DNA from: Paraburkholderia translucens
GTDB taxonomy: Bacteria; Pseudomonadota; Gammaproteobacteria; Burkholderiales; Burkholderiaceae
Reading direction: 5' to 3'
NCBI RefSeq assembly: GCF_020881035.1
Contig: NZ_JAJITC010000009.1
Span: 124,001-188,000, forward strand
Length of the DNA stretch: 64,000 bases
This document shows, piece after piece, positions 42,028 through 53,476 of the stretch (the stretch's first letter is position 1; each line of letters opens with the position of its first letter). The notes under the pieces were generated by a model. It worked only from the letters and a program-made list of their open reading frames with translations, did not search any database and had not been told where the DNA came from. Both the position numbers and the translations under genes were made by a program.

Positions 42028-42714
42028 TTACGCGTGCGGCACCAGCGCTTCATACCATTGCACCACCTGCTCAACTGCCTGGTCGACCGACATTGCGGAG
42101 GTATCAAGCAGCTTTGCATCCGCCGCGGGCTTGAGCGGTGCGGCCGCGCGCTGACTGTCACGCCCGTCGCGCTCACGCAAATCCCGGAGCAAGTCATCTA
42201 TATTAGCAGAAAATCCTTTTTGGATCAATTGCTTATGCCGGCGTGCGGCGCGGGCCTCGACGCTTGCGGTCATGAACACTTTCAGGACGGCATCCTGGAA
42301 GATGACGGTGCCCATGTCGCGGCCGTCGGCGACGAGCCCCGGCTCCTTGCGAAACGCCCGCTGGCGCGCCACCAGCGCGGCTCGAACCGGCGCATGCACG
42401 GCGATCGCCGAGGCGCGGCTGCCCACTTCCTCGGCGCGAATTTCAGTCGACACGTCGACGCCGTCCAGCTGCGCCAGTCCCTCGCGGAACGTGATATGGA
42501 GGTCGTCGATCAATTTGACAAGCGCGTCGACGTCGTCCGCCGCGACGCTGTAGCGCAGACTCGCAAGCGCCGCGAGCCGGTACAGCGCGCCGCTGTCGAG
42601 CAGATGAAAGCCGAGGTTGGCGGCCACCATCGCGGCCACAGTGCCCTTGCCGGAGGCGCTAGGGCCGTCGATCGCAATGACGGGCGTCTGGTGAAAGGGA
42701 CGGGTCGGTTTCAT
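42028..42714 (-). CDS. cmk: Cytidylate kinase
   Basis: Cmk phosphorylates CMP and dCMP. The 228-residue P-loop kinase has Walker A GPSASGKGT, the CMP-binding LLDSGALYR, the GRDMGTVIFQDA block and the LID-like ARAARRHKQL. It lies in the conserved order aroA-cmk-rpsA, 46 bp after aroA and 182 bp before rpsA. Confidence 0.96.
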   Translation of the reverse strand: MKPTRPFHQTPVIAIDGPSASGKGTVAAMVAANLGFHLLDSGALYRLAALASLRYSVAADDVDALVKLIDDLHITFREGLAQLDGVDVSTEIRAEEVGSRASAIAVHAPVRAALVARQRAFRKEPGLVADGRDMGTVIFQDAVLKVFMTASVEARAARRHKQLIQKGFSANIDDLLRDLRERDGRDSQRAAAPLKPAADAKLLDTSAMSVDQAVEQVVQWYEALVPHA

Positions 42715-42760
42715 CGAAAAAGTCGCACATCAGGCGATTCGCAGGCGAATCTCGGTTGAA

Positions 42761-44065
42761 TCAAGGTTGCGCGAGCGCGGTGAAGCGCTCGAAGTAATCG
42801 GGGAACGTCTTGCCGACGCATTTCGGGTCGTTGATACGGATTGGCACGCCACCCAGGCTCACGAGCGAGAAACACATCGCCATGCGGTGATCGTCGTAGG
42901 TGTCGATCGCCGCGTTCGGAATCAGCTTTTCGGGCGGCGTGACGACGATAAAGTCTTCCCCCTCCTGCACTTTCGCGCCGACCTTCCGCAACTCGGCGGC
43001 CATTGCGGCGATGCGGTCGGTCTCCTTGACGCGCCAGCTCGCGATATTGCGCAGCGTGCTCGTGCCATCCGCGAACAGCGCGGCGACGGCGATCGTCATT
43101 GCGGCGTCGGGGATCAGGTTGAAGTCCATGTCGATCGGATCGAGCTTGCCGTGGTCGTTGCCGACCCCGCGCACTTCGATCCAGTCGTCGCCCATCTGCA
43201 CGTTCGCGCCCATCTTGATGAGGGCATCGGCAAAACCGATGTCGCCCTGGATGCTCGCACGGCCCACGCCCTCCACTTTCAGCGGGCCGCCGCCGAGCGC
43301 GCCCGCGGCGAGGAAGTACGACGCCGAAGACGCATCGCCTTCGACCATGATCGCGCCCGGCGACTGATAGCGCAGTCCTGCCGGCACGACGAACTGATGC
43401 CAGCCGTGACGCTCGACCTTGATGCCGAAGCGCTCCATCAGCTTGATCGTGATCTCGATATACGGCTTCGAGATCAGTTCGCCGTCCACCTGCACGGTGA
43501 TGACGCCGCTCGCCGTGCGCAGCAGCGGCAGCGCCATCAGCAGCGATGTCAGGAACTGGCTCGACACGTCACCGCGCACGCGAATCGGCGCATCGGCCGT
43601 AATCTGCCCGGGACGGATGCGCAGCGGCGGATAGCCTTCGTTCTGCTCGTAATCGATCTTCGCGCCGATCTGGCGCAGGCCATCGACGAGATCGCCAATC
43701 GGCCGCTCGTGCATACGCGGCACGCCGTGGATCCGGTAGTCGCCGCCATTCACGGCAAGCGCCGCGGTCAGCGGGCGGACCGCCGTGCCCGCATTGCCGA
43801 GGAACAGGTCGGCCGTGCGCGCGGTGAACGCGCCACGCGTGCCGGTCACGACGCAGGTGTCGCCGTCGCGTTTCAGACGCACGCCGAGCTTTTCGAGCGC
43901 ATTGAGCATCACCCGGGTGTCATCCGAATCGAGCAGGTTCGTGATCGTCGTGTCGCCTTCGGCGAGTGCGGCGAGCAGCAGCACGCGATTCGAGATGCTC
44001 TTCGAGCCAGGCAGACGAACCGTGCCGGACGCACGGGAAAAAGGTCCGAGATCGAGGAATTCCAT
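42761..44065 (-). CDS. aroA: 3-phosphoshikimate 1-carboxyvinyltransferase (EPSP synthase)
   Basis: AroA joins shikimate-3-phosphate and phosphoenolpyruvate, the sixth step of the shikimate pathway. The 434-residue protein has the substrate blocks LPGSKSISNRVLLLAALAEG, LFLGNAGTAVRPLTAALA (the GNAGTAxRP signature of class I enzymes) and VKETDRIAAMAAELRKVGA. The second signature is YDDHRMAMCFSLVSL. It lies 18 bp after tyrA, the next-but-one step, so both are in one transcript. Confidence 0.97.
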   Translation of the reverse strand: MEFLDLGPFSRASGTVRLPGSKSISNRVLLLAALAEGDTTITNLLDSDDTRVMLNALEKLGVRLKRDGDTCVVTGTRGAFTARTADLFLGNAGTAVRPLTAALAVNGGDYRIHGVPRMHERPIGDLVDGLRQIGAKIDYEQNEGYPPLRIRPGQITADAPIRVRGDVSSQFLTSLLMALPLLRTASGVITVQVDGELISKPYIEITIKLMERFGIKVERHGWHQFVVPAGLRYQSPGAIMVEGDASSASYFLAAGALGGGPLKVEGVGRASIQGDIGFADALIKMGANVQMGDDWIEVRGVGNDHGKLDPIDMDFNLIPDAAMTIAVAALFADGTSTLRNIASWRVKETDRIAAMAAELRKVGAKVQEGEDFIVVTPPEKLIPNAAIDTYDDHRMAMCFSLVSLGGVPIRINDPKCVGKTFPDYFERFTALAQP

Positions 44066-44083
44066 GATGTGTCCAGTCTCCGG

Positions 44084-45025
44084 TTATTTCGATGCGTCGC
44101 TGCCGGCCATGCCAGCCGCGCGCTGCTCCTGCCACTGACTGCGCGCGACGCGCGAACGGGCAAACACGGCTTCGAGCGCGGCGCCGTCGCCGGCTTCGAT
44201 CGCCGTGCGCAGGCGCGCGAGCACCGCTGTGTACGCGTCGAGTTCATCGAGCAGCGCTGCACGATTGGCGACGCAGACATCGCGCCACATCTCCGGACTT
44301 GACGCGGCGATGCGCGTAAAGTCGCGAAAGCCGCCCGCCGCGAACGAGAACTTCAACGCGGCATCGGGCGAATTGAGGATCTGCTCGACGAGCGCGAACG
44401 ACAGCACGTGCGGCAGATGGCTGACCGACGCGAACACGCGGTCGTGCTGCTGCGGCGTCATGTCCCGCACGAGCGCGCCGGTGGCGCGCCACATCGCCGC
44501 GACGCGCTCGAGGGCTTCAGGCGTGTTCTCGGGCAGCGGGCACAGCACGACGTTGCGGTTCACGTACAGATCGGGCAACGCGGCATCGACGCCACTCGAT
44601 TCGCGGCCCGCAATAGGATGGCCCGGCACGAACTGGCCGACCCGCCCACCCAGCGCCGCGCGCGCGGCGCCGACCACGTCGGACTTGGTGCTGCCCGCAT
44701 CGGTGACGATCGTGTTGGCGTCGAGAAATGGCGCGATGCGTTCGAGCAGTGGCTGCGTCTGCGCGACGGGCGCCGCGAGCAGCACGAAGTCCGCGCCCGC
44801 GAGCGCGTCGCGCAGCGCGACGTCGTCGTTCAGTGCCGCGGCGCCGTCGATCACACCGAGCGCCAACGCGCGCTCGCTCGACGCGGACGTCCGTCCCACG
44901 CCAATCACTGTGCGCGTCCCGCCGGCCTCGCCGCGTTCACGCAACGCGCGCGCGAGCGATCCGCCGATCAGGCCGACACCGAAAATCACCAGCTTGTTAA
45001 AAGAAAACGCGGCCACGTCGGTCAC
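44084..45025 (-). CDS. tyrA: Prephenate dehydrogenase
   Basis: TyrA oxidatively decarboxylates prephenate (or arogenate) towards tyrosine. The 313-residue protein has the NAD site VIFGVGLIGGSLARAL, the DAGSTKSDVV block, and the family motif GHPIAGRESSGVDAA with the catalytic His. There is no chorismate mutase or ACT domain. The start codon is probably GTG (MTDVAAFSFNKLV). It lies between hisC and aroA in the aromatic cluster. Confidence 0.95.
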   Translation of the reverse strand: MTDVAAFSFNKLVIFGVGLIGGSLARALRERGEAGGTRTVIGVGRTSASSERALALGVIDGAAALNDDVALRDALAGADFVLLAAPVAQTQPLLERIAPFLDANTIVTDAGSTKSDVVGAARAALGGRVGQFVPGHPIAGRESSGVDAALPDLYVNRNVVLCPLPENTPEALERVAAMWRATGALVRDMTPQQHDRVFASVSHLPHVLSFALVEQILNSPDAALKFSFAAGGFRDFTRIAASSPEMWRDVCVANRAALLDELDAYTAVLARLRTAIEAGDGAALEAVFARSRVARSQWQEQRAAGMAGSDASK

Positions 45026-45078
45026 ACGATAAGCGCGCCGTTCCTGCCGGTCGGACGCGCGGGGTAAAGGATCTATGC

Positions 45079-46200
45079 TTACGCTGCGGCAGACTCGGCA
45101 AGCGTCTTTTCAAGCGCCGCGAGGAACGCTTCGTTTTCCTCCGGCAGGCCGATCGTGATGCGCAGCCACTGCGGCAAACCGTAGTTGTGGACCGGTCGCA
45201 CGATCACGGCCTGCTTCAGCAGCGCCAGATTCACCCGGGCGCCGGCCTTGTCGTCGTCGCCGACGCGCACGAGCACAAAGTTTCCCTCGGACGGCACGTA
45301 TTCGAGACCGAGCTTGTCGAACGCCTCGGTCAGGAGCTTATAGCCCTGCGCATTCAGTGCCGCGCTTTTTTCCAGAAATGCACTGTCGTTCAGCGCCGCA
45401 ATCGCCGCGGCTTGCGCGAGCGTATTCACGTTGAACGGCTGTCGCAGACGATTCAGCAGATCGGTCAAGCCGGGCTGCGCGATCGCGAAACCAATGCGCA
45501 GGCCCGCGAGGCCGAACGCCTTCGAGAAAGTGCGCGACACCAGCAGGTTCGGATAGCGGCGCAACCAGTCGATCGAGTCGTAGCGCTTGTCCGCCGACAG
45601 ATACTCGGTGTACGCCTCGTCGAGCACCACGACCACATGGCGCGGCACCTTGTCGAGAAACGCCTCGAGCGATGGACCGTCGACGAACGTGCCGGTCGGG
45701 TTATTCGGATTCGCGATGAACACGAGGCGCGTGTCGTCGTCGATCGCGGCAAGCATCGCGTCGAGGTCGTGACCATAGCGCACGGCCGGCACGACGATCG
45801 CGCGCGCGCCGACGCCTTGCGTCGCGAGCGCATAGACCGCGAACGAATACTGCGAGAACACGACTGCCTGCCCCTTCTCGACGAACGCATGCGCGGCGAG
45901 TTCGAGGATGTCGTTGCTGCCGTTGCCGAGCGTGATCCATTCGGCCGGCACGCCGTAGCGCGCGGCGAGCGCCGCCTTCAGCTCGAAACCGTTCGAGTCC
46001 GGATAACGACCGAGATCGCCGATCGCCCGGGCCATTGCGCGCTGCGCGGACTCAGGCATGCCGAGCGGATTCTCGTTCGATGCCAGCTTCACGATGCTCG
46101 CCTCTTCGAGACCGAACTCGCGGGCCACTTCCGAAATCGGCTTGCCGGCGATGTACGGCGCAATCGCTCGCACATAGGAAGGGCCGAAGGACGCTGTCAT
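45079..46200 (-). CDS. hisC: HisC-type aminotransferase in the aromatic amino acid cluster
   Basis: The 373-residue PLP enzyme belongs to the histidinol-phosphate aminotransferase family: ASNENPLGMPESAQRAMA, NGSNDILELAAHAFV, FIANPNNPTGT, VVLDEAYTEYL and the PLP-Lys block SRTFSKAFGLAGLRIG. GGAG precedes the ATG. Its place between pheA and tyrA, away from his genes, suggests that it also or mainly transaminates phenylpyruvate/4-hydroxyphenylpyruvate or prephenate, as known for HisC-like AroJ/HisH enzymes. That role is inference. Confidence 0.93.
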   Translation of the reverse strand: MTASFGPSYVRAIAPYIAGKPISEVAREFGLEEASIVKLASNENPLGMPESAQRAMARAIGDLGRYPDSNGFELKAALAARYGVPAEWITLGNGSNDILELAAHAFVEKGQAVVFSQYSFAVYALATQGVGARAIVVPAVRYGHDLDAMLAAIDDDTRLVFIANPNNPTGTFVDGPSLEAFLDKVPRHVVVVLDEAYTEYLSADKRYDSIDWLRRYPNLLVSRTFSKAFGLAGLRIGFAIAQPGLTDLLNRLRQPFNVNTLAQAAAIAALNDSAFLEKSAALNAQGYKLLTEAFDKLGLEYVPSEGNFVLVRVGDDDKAGARVNLALLKQAVIVRPVHNYGLPQWLRITIGLPEENEAFLAALEKTLAESAAA

Positions 46201-46282
46201 GAATAATCTCCGAACGACGATGGATGGTGAAATCTGCTCTTGGACAGCGCACGCGACGCCGCCCGGACTGCGCTGCCAACCC

Positions 46283-47362
46283 TCAGCGGGCGCGCGGATA
46301 CGAGCCGAGTATCTTCAGGAACGCGGCCTTCTCACCGAGCCCGGCAAGTGCGGCAGCTACGGCCGGATCGTCGCGATGGCCTTCGACGTCGATATAGAAG
46401 TAGTACTCCCATGTGCCGACGCGCGCTGGACGCGATTCGAAACGAGTCATCGACACGCCGTGGCGTGCCAGCGGCTCGAGCAGCTTGACCATCGCCCCCG
46501 GTTCGTTGGCGACCGACACGATCAGCGAGGTCTGGTCGTAGCCGCTCGGACCGGTCGGCTCTTTGCCGATCATCACGAAGCGCGTACGGTTGTGCGGATC
46601 ATCCTGGATCAGCGCATTGGTGACCTCCAGCCCGTAATGGATCGCGGCGCGATCGCCTGCGACGGCCGCGATAGTCGGATCTTCGGCCGCCATGCGTGCG
46701 GCTTCCGCATTGCTCGACACCGCCTGGCGCTCGAGATGCGGCGCGTTCGTCGACAGCCAGCGCTGGCACTGCGCGAGCGCCTGCGCGTGGGCGCACACGC
46801 GCGTGACGCCGGCGAGCCCATTTTGCGTGAGCAGATTGTGATGAATCGGCAAGGCGAGTTCGCCGCCGATGATCAGTTGCGTTTGCAGCAGCAGATCCAG
46901 TGTGCGCGATACCGCGCCTTCGGTCGAATTCTCGACCGGCACGACGCCGTAGTCGGCGGCGCCCGCCTCGACCGAGCGGAATACTTCGTCGATCGACGGG
47001 CACGGCAGCCCTTCGATCGACTGACCGAAGTACTCGTGCATCGCCTGCTCGCTATAGGTACCGACCGGCCCGAGGTATGCGGCCTTGATGGGCTTTTCGA
47101 GCGCACGGCTCGCCGCCATGATCTCGCGCCAGATGGCGCTGATGTGTTCGTCCGAGAGCGGCCCCGCGCTCATTTCCTGCAGGCGCGCGATCACCTGCAT
47201 CTCGCGCTCGGGCCGGAACACCGGCGCATTGAAATGCTTCTTGATCTCGCCCACTTCGAGCGCGACCGATGCGCGCTGGTTCAGGAGTGCGATCAGCTGC
47301 GCGTCGAGCGCGTCGATACGATCGCGCAGAGGTTTGAGTCGTGTATTGAGTTCGTCGTCCAT
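46283..47362 (-). CDS. pheA: Bifunctional chorismate mutase/prephenate dehydratase (P-protein)
   Basis: PheA makes phenylpyruvate from chorismate in two steps. Domains in order: AroQ chorismate mutase at about 1-90 (LRDRIDALDAQLIALLNQRA), prephenate dehydratase at about 95-275 (AYLGPVGTYSEQAMHEYFG; the active-site TRF in NRTRFVMIG), and an ACT domain at about 280-359 with the phenylalanine-binding motif ESRP in RFESRPARVG. The 359-residue length is normal. It should be inhibited by phenylalanine through the ACT domain. It lies between serC and hisC. Confidence 0.97.
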   Translation of the reverse strand: MDDELNTRLKPLRDRIDALDAQLIALLNQRASVALEVGEIKKHFNAPVFRPEREMQVIARLQEMSAGPLSDEHISAIWREIMAASRALEKPIKAAYLGPVGTYSEQAMHEYFGQSIEGLPCPSIDEVFRSVEAGAADYGVVPVENSTEGAVSRTLDLLLQTQLIIGGELALPIHHNLLTQNGLAGVTRVCAHAQALAQCQRWLSTNAPHLERQAVSSNAEAARMAAEDPTIAAVAGDRAAIHYGLEVTNALIQDDPHNRTRFVMIGKEPTGPSGYDQTSLIVSVANEPGAMVKLLEPLARHGVSMTRFESRPARVGTWEYYFYIDVEGHRDDPAVAAALAGLGEKAAFLKILGSYPRAR

Positions 47363-47426
47363 GCGTGAAAACGGCCCTGGCGGGTGACTGCTGGAAAAGA
47401 TGCGCGCGCCTGCCGGTCAGTGTGAC

Positions 47427-48509
47427 TCAGGCGCTGCGCTGTTCGAATTCCTTCATGTATTCGACAAGCGCTTTGACGCCTTCGAGCGGGACGGCGTTAT
47501 AAAGCGACGCCCGCATGCCGCCGACGGACTTGTGGCCCTTTAGCTGCACCAATCCCTGCGCTTTCGCGCCGGACAGGAAATCTTCGTTGCGCGACTCGTC
47601 GGCGAGAAAGAATGGTACGTTCATCCGCGAGCGCGAGCCACGCTCGACCTTGTTCAGATAAAAGCTGCTCGAGTCGATCGTGTCGTACAGCAGCTTCGCT
47701 TTTTCGAGGTTGCGCGCCTCCATCGCCACGAGACCGCCCTGCTTCTTCAACCATTTGAACACGAGCCCGGCGATGTAGATCGCGTAGGTAGGCGGCGTGT
47801 TGTACATCGAGTTGTTCTCGGCGACGGTCTTCCATTCGAACGCGGACGGGCAGATCGGCATGGCGCGATCGAGCATGTCCTCACGCACGATCACGACCGT
47901 GACGCCGGCCATGCCGATGTTCTTCTGCGCACCGCCGAACAGCACGCCGTATTTGGCGATGTCCATCGGGCGAGACAGGATATGCGACGACGCGTCCGCG
48001 ACAAGCGGAATGTCACCGAGGTCGGGAATCTCGAAGGTCTCGACGCCGTGGATGGTCTCGTTCGTGCACAGGTGCACGTAGGCCGGATCGTCAGAGAGCT
48101 GCCATTCCGAGCGCGCGGGCGCGCGCGTGTAACCCTCGGCTGTCTTGCCGGTCGCGGCCAGATGCACGCTGCCGTATTTCTGCGCTTCCTTGAACGACTT
48201 CTGAGACCACGAACCGGTCACGACGAAATCTGCACGCGGCTTCGAGCCGAGCAGATTCATCGGCACGATCGCGTTTTCGCCGAGCCCGCCGCCCTGCAAA
48301 AACAGGATGCGGTGACTTGCCGGCACCTGCAGCAACTCGCGCAGGTCGGTCAGCGCTTCCTCGTGGATCGACATGAATTCCTTGCCGCGGTGGCTCATTT
48401 CCATCACGCCCATACCGCTGCCTTGCCAATTCAGCATCTCGTCGGCTGCCTGGCGCAGCACTTCTTCGGGCATAGCCGCTGGGCCGGCGGCGAAATTAAA
48501 GACGCGCAT
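47427..48509 (-). CDS. serC: Phosphoserine aminotransferase
   Basis: SerC makes 3-phosphoserine for serine and pyridoxine synthesis. The 360-residue PLP enzyme starts MRVFNFAAGPAAMPEEVL, with AGGA before the ATG. Other blocks are GMGVMEMSHRGKEF, HLCTNETIHGVE, the PLP-Lys region YGVLFGGAQKNIGMAG and the C-terminal GGMRASLYNAVPLEGV. It is the first gene of the block serC-pheA-hisC-tyrA-aroA, following the terminator after the DUF2059 gene. Confidence 0.97.
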   Translation of the reverse strand: MRVFNFAAGPAAMPEEVLRQAADEMLNWQGSGMGVMEMSHRGKEFMSIHEEALTDLRELLQVPASHRILFLQGGGLGENAIVPMNLLGSKPRADFVVTGSWSQKSFKEAQKYGSVHLAATGKTAEGYTRAPARSEWQLSDDPAYVHLCTNETIHGVETFEIPDLGDIPLVADASSHILSRPMDIAKYGVLFGGAQKNIGMAGVTVVIVREDMLDRAMPICPSAFEWKTVAENNSMYNTPPTYAIYIAGLVFKWLKKQGGLVAMEARNLEKAKLLYDTIDSSSFYLNKVERGSRSRMNVPFFLADESRNEDFLSGAKAQGLVQLKGHKSVGGMRASLYNAVPLEGVKALVEYMKEFEQRSA

Positions 48510-48584
48510 GTGAGGTCCTGGAAGCGGCGCGAATAAAGCAGGTCGCGCGAAAATCGGCGAAAAGACTTGCGAATTGACTCGCCG

Positions 48585-48628
48585 AAAAAAGAAAAATGGC
48601 CGTCTGCGCCTGTGCGCAAACGGCCATT
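48585..48628 (-). terminator. Terminator after the DUF2059 gene
   Basis: AATGGCCGT...TGCGC pairs with GCGCA...ACGGCCATT with one C/A mismatch. Leftward RNA then reads UUUUUCUUUUUU. Confidence 0.85.
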
Positions 48629-48744
48629 ATCGCATTGTCGCCGCTAACCCGCCACGCCGTATGGTCCAGCGGATGCGTCTTCCGGGCACTTACCCGGCAA
48701 ACACGGCGTCAGGCTGCCTGATCAACGCAGCCTTGCGGGGGAGC

Positions 48745-49350
48745 TTACTTGGCAGCCGGCTTGACCGAAGCGACTTCCTTGTCGGCCTGGTCACGCGTTG
48801 CCTTGATCGATTCCGGCATGTACTTCTGCATCAGGCTGTTCACGACGTCGCGGCCAACCTGGTCTTGCACCTGGATGAACTTGCGGCCGGTCGGGCTCTT
48901 GTAGAACGTGGTCAGATCCTTGATTTCCGACGTGCTGTAGTACTTCGCGTACGCGTCGTACTGAGCTTGCATTGCGTCCTGGCGGAAAGCGTCGGTTGCG
49001 AAGACCTGGCCCGCGCTGTCGACCAGTTTCGGCACCGCGTTCTTCTGCAGCGTCGGCACGGCCGCCTGCTTCTGCTTGTCCGTCATCGTCTTGTTCTCGG
49101 TCAGCGCGTCCGACAGGATTGCCGGGACGAGCTGCTTGGCCTGCATCTGCGCGCTGTTGCCGATTGCACCAACCAGCTTCTGCGCGTCGATGGCGTCGAG
49201 CAGATCCTTGATGGCAGCCTGCTTGGCCGGGTCAACCGGTGCTGCTGCAGCAGCCGAAGCTGCGGGCGCCTGGTTTTGCAGCGCTTGAGCCATGGCGAAG
49301 GTCGGCACGATGGCAGCCAGCAACATCAGTTGTTTGAATCGTTTTTGCAT
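48745..49350 (-). CDS. Exported DUF2059 protein
   Basis: The 201-residue protein begins MQKRFKQLMLLAAIVPTFAMA, a signal peptide with an AMA cleavage site. Two ATGs lie in tandem; GGGAG is better spaced for the second. After an Ala-rich linker (25-45) comes the DUF2059 helical domain, with DAFRQDAMQAQYDAYAKYYSTSEIKDLTTFYKSPTGRKFIQ. The family is periplasmic and of unknown function. It sits between gyrA and serC, an order conserved in this family, and has its own terminator. Confidence 0.88.
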   Translation of the reverse strand: MQKRFKQLMLLAAIVPTFAMAQALQNQAPAASAAAAAPVDPAKQAAIKDLLDAIDAQKLVGAIGNSAQMQAKQLVPAILSDALTENKTMTDKQKQAAVPTLQKNAVPKLVDSAGQVFATDAFRQDAMQAQYDAYAKYYSTSEIKDLTTFYKSPTGRKFIQVQDQVGRDVVNSLMQKYMPESIKATRDQADKEVASVKPAAK

Positions 49351-49474
49351 CATTACTCCCTAAGAGAAATTAACTTGAACTGCACGCCGCATGGGAAAGC
49401 GTACCGGCCCGATACACGGTGGCCCGCAGCGTAGCTTCAACGTATTAACTGAGACTGAAAACCACTGGCACGGA

Positions 49475-52105
<2,631 letters not shown>

Positions 52106-52183
52106 TATCCGTATCTTTCACGTGCGAAGGCGAGGGATTCGCTGCATCTTCGCGTAAGCATCGCAGGCGCAACGCATCACGCG

Positions 52184-52189
52184 ATTCTA
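52184..52189 (-). promoter_or_regulatory. Candidate gyrA -10 box (TAGAAT)
   Basis: The minus strand reads TAGAAT about 79 nt before the gyrA ATG. The -35 region is GC-rich and does not match. Confidence 0.4.
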
Positions 52190-52225
52190 ACATGCCGAGC
52201 ATCCGCCCCCGACGACCGCACGTAC

Positions 52226-52239
52226 ATATGTATACATAT
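52226..52239. promoter_or_regulatory. 14-bp perfect AT-rich palindrome upstream of gyrA
   Basis: ATATGTATACATAT equals its reverse complement and stands out in GC-rich sequence. It lies about 37-50 bp upstream of the candidate gyrA -10 and overlaps another palindrome, TACATATGTA (52223-52232). A protein-binding site is possible. Confidence 0.4.
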
Positions 52240-52504
52240 TAGAGGGCCACCCGCCAACACCTCGCCGATCACACCTTTTTAACCCCGTCAGGCTCGATTC
52301 GTGCGTAGGGCCAATTCGCCGCTCAGGCAGAGCTGGCGGACCGCCCGAGCGAAAGCATTTGTTGCTCATGCACCACAATTGGAAGGGGAATTGATAGGGG
52401 GCAGATTTTTTTTTCGTCGGAAGGGAACGATATGGCAAAATGCCAACGCACAAAGAGTCAGACGCTGCTCGAAGTCTACACAGACGGTTTTTATTCGGCG
52501 CCAA

Positions 52505-52513
52505 TGTTATACT
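52505..52513 (+). promoter_or_regulatory. Extended -10 promoter of ompA (TGTTATACT)
   Basis: TATACT at 52508-52513 is preceded by TGn, an extended -10, which explains the weak -35. The ompA leader would be about 70 nt with the ribosome site AGGAGA before the ATG. Confidence 0.6.
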
Positions 52514-52589
52514 TCGAGCAATGTATGACTGGTCTTCGTCAACAGGCTCGCAGTAAACCTGCGGTAATCTCAATTTCGAGAGGAGAAAT

Positions 52590-53237
52590 ATGAATAAACT
52601 TTCAAAGCTCGCGTTCATTGCAGCTACCGCAGTTATGGCTGCATCCGCCATGGCGCAGTCGGTGCCGGCGTCGCGACAAGCTACCAACGACAACTGGGTG
52701 AATGGTACTGGCGAATACGTGTGGATGAACGGCACGAACGAGCTTTGCTGGCGCAATGCATTCTGGACGCCCGCAACGGCTAACGCCAAGTGCGACGGCG
52801 CTCTGGTTGCCCAGGCTCCGACCCCGCCGGCACCGGTTCCTCCGGCTCCGGCTATCACCAGCCAAAAGATTACGTATCAAGCTGATGCGCTGTTCGACTT
52901 CGACAAGGCAATCCTGAAGCCGGCTGGCAAGGAACGTCTGAGCGAACTGGCATCGAAGATTCAGGGCATCAACCTCGAAGTCGTCGTCGCGACGGGCCAT
53001 ACCGACCGCATCGGTTCGGACGCTTACAACGACCGCCTGTCGCTGCGTCGTGCTCAAGCTGTGAAGGCCTTCCTGGTCAGCCAGGGCGTCGAAGCCAACC
53101 GTATCTACACGGAAGGCAAGGGCCGTCGCAACCCGGTTACCACCGGTTGCAACCAGAAGAACCGCAAGCAACTCATCGCCTGCCTCGCACCGGACCGTCG
53201 CGTGGAAGTCGAAGTTGTCGGTACGCCGAAGCAGTAA
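52590..53237 (+). CDS. ompA: OmpA-family outer membrane protein
   Basis: The 215-residue protein has a signal peptide MNKLSKLAFIAATAVMAASAMA. Next is a short N-terminal part with two Cys (NELCWRNAFWTPATANAKC), a Pro-rich linker (VPPAP), and a C-terminal OmpA peptidoglycan-binding domain from about residue 97: ALFDFDKAILKPAG, GHTDRIGSDAYNDRLSLRRA, and GCNQKNRKQLIACLAPDRRVEVEV. It lacks the eight-stranded barrel of enterobacterial OmpA. GAGAGGAGAAAT precedes the ATG. Codon use (many CTG, GTT, CGT) suggests high expression. A strong terminator follows. Confidence 0.94.
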   Translation: MNKLSKLAFIAATAVMAASAMAQSVPASRQATNDNWVNGTGEYVWMNGTNELCWRNAFWTPATANAKCDGALVAQAPTPPAPVPPAPAITSQKITYQADALFDFDKAILKPAGKERLSELASKIQGINLEVVVATGHTDRIGSDAYNDRLSLRRAQAVKAFLVSQGVEANRIYTEGKGRRNPVTTGCNQKNRKQLIACLAPDRRVEVEVVGTPKQ

Positions 53238-53263
53238 GCTGCAAATTACCGCAGTATCGAAAG

Positions 53264-53289
53264 CCCCGCTCCGGCGGGGTTTTTTTTTT
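53264..53289 (+). terminator. Terminator of ompA
   Basis: CCCCGC-TCCG-GCGGGG followed by ten T; a textbook intrinsic terminator. Confidence 0.93.
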
Positions 53290-53394
53290 GCACGGCCGCC
53301 GCGTCGATACGTGACGCGCGATGGCGCCAAACGCCTCCCGCTCCATCGGCAGCCGCGCGCACTTTGCATCAGCGCCTCGCCGTCCGCCGCGTTT

Positions 53395-53423
53395 TTGCCG
53401 CCCCTTCTCTTGCCCTATATACT
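53395..53423 (+). promoter_or_regulatory. Sigma-70 promoter of ubiG
   Basis: TTGCCG (53395-53400) and TATACT (53418-53423) are separated by exactly 17 bp. The leader to the ATG at 53477 would be about 47 nt. Confidence 0.6.
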
Positions 53424-53476
53424 CGGGGTTTATCCTCGAGCGTCCGCTCACCGCTTTCATCGAGGCAGCCTTCGCC

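Larger units (their letters stand above)
52106..52589. other. 484-bp divergent intergenic region gyrA/ompA
   Basis: No convincing gene is seen. It holds the gyrA promoter candidates and palindrome (52184-52239), a T8 run near 52407-52415, and the ompA extended -10 promoter at 52505-52513. Confidence 0.6.

Noticed and set aside
42767..44302. Plus-strand open frame of 511 codons opposite aroA and tyrA
   Set aside because: Shadow of aroA; no domain and no ribosome site.
52601..53369. Leftward open frame opposite ompA
   Set aside because: Shadow of ompA; crosses its terminator and lacks any start signal.
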